From Oscillibacter valericigenes Sjm18-20 (lineage in GTDB: Bacteria; Bacillota; Clostridia; Oscillospirales; Oscillospiraceae), in assembly GCA_000283575.1 (NCBI GenBank), contig AP012044.1:1116001-1180000 (forward strand): 64,000 nucleotides of DNA, written 5' to 3'. The notes beneath the pieces are model-generated. The model made no database searches, was not told the DNA's origin, and was given only the letters and a program-made list of their open reading frames with translations. Each line of letters begins with the position of its first letter. Within the stretch, counting starts at the first letter, position 1. The position numbers and the translations under genes were made by a program. Of this stretch, positions 63,125-64,000 are shown piece by piece.

Positions 63125-64000
63125 ATGACGGACATCTGGGCATTCCTGCTTCAAACCCTGTCGGTGTCGCTGGTTGCGGCACTCCTGATGGTTGTCAAAT
63201 GGCTGCTGGGCGATAAACTCTCTCCGCGCTGGCAGTACGGTGTTTGGAGTGTACTGTCGCTGCGGATTGTTTTGCCGGTGTGGACGACCGGCAAATATAC
63301 ACTGCTGCCGTTGCCGCTATGGCTGGAGACGGTCAAAGGCGTTGTGGAAAACTCCCTGAACTCGGTCTACTCCTCGGCTTATGCGCCTATACGGATTCGA
63401 TTTCCTGTACCGTGGGTCGGCGGCATGCCGAAGAGCACAACCGATTGGATTTTTGCCATGTACGCCGCCGGTGTACTGGCGGTACTCCTATGGTATATGG
63501 TTTCCTATGGAAGGCTGCGGCTGCTGCTTCGGCATGGCAGTTCCGTGTCTGAGAAACAGCAGATACAAATCGACACCGTATGTGAACAATATGGGCTGCG
63601 GCCCTGCCGCGCCGTAACCGTTGCGGGGTTGCCCTCGGCTTTTGTCTGCGGCGTGGTTCACCCCGTGCTGGCAATTCCGGCTGCAATGGAGATCGACGAT
63701 AAGGTTCTGCTTCATGAGCTGCTGCATCTCAGATACTTCGACGCGGCGCAGAGTGTCGTATGGAGTGCTTTTCGGGCGATTCACTGGTGTAATCCGTTCC
63801 TGCAATGTGTTTTTAATCGCATCGGCAACGATATGGAGCAGCTTTGCGACCAGAGAGTGTTGGAACGGTTGGAGGGTGAGCAGCGCCGGGAATACGGCGG
63901 TATCCTGCTGTCCATGGTAAACGAAAGGTATCCCCGGGCTTCGGGGACAACGTCCCTCTCCAACGGCGGGAAAAACATCACAAGGCGCATCGCATCCATC
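63125..64000 (+). CDS. BlaR1/MecR1-family M56 membrane peptidase, 5' part
   Basis: The frame opens at ATG 63125, one base after the repressor stop, and runs off the window at 292 residues. N-terminal membrane segments (LLQTLSVSLVAALLMVV, WIFAMYAAGVLAVLLWYMV) precede the M56 zinc motif HELLHLRYFD (near residue 198) and the downstream glutamate segment NDMEQLCDQRVLE. In BlaR1-type sensors this domain is switched on by ligand binding and inactivates the repressor. Whether a penicillin-binding sensor domain follows lies outside the window. Confidence 0.9.
   Translation, partial: MTDIWAFLLQTLSVSLVAALLMVVKWLLGDKLSPRWQYGVWSVLSLRIVLPVWTTGKYTLLPLPLWLETVKGVVENSLNSVYSSAYAPIRIRFPVPWVGGMPKSTTDWIFAMYAAGVLAVLLWYMVSYGRLRLLLRHGSSVSEKQQIQIDTVCEQYGLRPCRAVTVAGLPSAFVCGVVHPVLAIPAAMEIDDKVLLHELLHLRYFDAAQSVVWSAFRAIHWCNPFLQCVFNRIGNDMEQLCDQRVLERLEGEQRREYGGILLSMVNERYPRASGTTSLSNGGKNITRRIASI

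Overview
The window looks like chromosomal DNA of a spore-forming, gut-type clostridium, most likely an Oscillospiraceae relative. This is inferred from gene families, not from a marker gene. It carries a sporulation sigma factor (SigK), a SleC-like cortex enzyme gene, a CgeB-type glycosyltransferase, a CD1871A-type CxxC peptide next to a 4Fe-4S membrane protein, and a tetrahydrofolate (THF) riboswitch. The DNA is GC-rich with short spacers and many coupled (ATGA or TGATG) gene junctions. No tRNA, rRNA, CRISPR array or prophage was seen.

Layout. (1) 1-6.9 kb: end of a sugar ABC importer (ATPase, two permeases), an FGGY sugar kinase, L-arabinose isomerase and L-ribulose-5-phosphate 4-epimerase, with a convergent DeoR-type repressor. 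(2) 8.0-13.5 kb: a cassette of MFS transporter, second FGGY kinase, M81 (MlrC-like) metallohydrolase and class V aminotransferase, substrate unknown. (3) 14-20 kb: an orphan decarboxylase-like barrel protein, then glycosyltransferases (GT-D, two GT4-like, CgeB) and a conserved clostridial hypothetical, suggesting spore or cell surface glycans. (4) 20.1-27.9 kb: a minus-strand operon of molybdenum hydroxylases (separate Mo, FeS and FAD subunits plus a fused selenium-dependent xanthine dehydrogenase type protein) with two MobA/MocA-like proteins, one carrying a ModE-like DNA-binding domain. (5) 28.3-32.2 kb: a chemoreceptor and the SleC-like protein. (6) 32.6-35.2 kb: a redox operon (rhodanese-thioredoxin lipoprotein, Rrf2 regulator, CD1871A peptide, 4Fe-4S membrane protein) behind a promoter with palindromic operators. 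(7) 35.5-38.9 kb: a MerR/TipAS regulator, sigK, and an intact IS256-family element with an 8-bp target duplication. (8) 39.4-57 kb: a histidine-to-glutamate and one-carbon region with GltS, two formimidoyltransferases, cyclodeaminase, HutD, formate-THF ligase, formate channel, folate importer under a THF riboswitch, FolC, a large BTAD-type regulator, HutI, HutU and an agmatinase/formimidoylglutamase-family enzyme. Histidine ammonia-lyase (HutH) is not in the window. (9) 57-64 kb: isochorismatase-like hydrolase, beta-CASP RNase-like protein, RlmD, an NADP-type secondary alcohol dehydrogenase, and a BlaI/BlaR1-type pair that runs off the end.

How the genes work together. Histidine carbon goes through urocanate and imidazolonepropionate to formiminoglutamate. 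Its one-carbon unit is passed to THF (FtcD, cyclodeaminase), recovered as formate plus ATP by Fhs run in reverse, and probably exported by the FNT channel. FolT and FolC keep the folate pool filled, and GltS may move the glutamate product.

The most unusual structure lies between the formate channel and folT. Three tandem 107-bp units each carry a hairpin, a Shine-Dalgarno and a start codon; the first two encode 36-residue peptides whose stop overlaps the next start by ATGA, and the shortened third ORF stops inside the THF riboswitch aptamer. The IS256 element also has a fold-back arrangement, visible in the sequence, that should block transposase translation from read-through transcripts.
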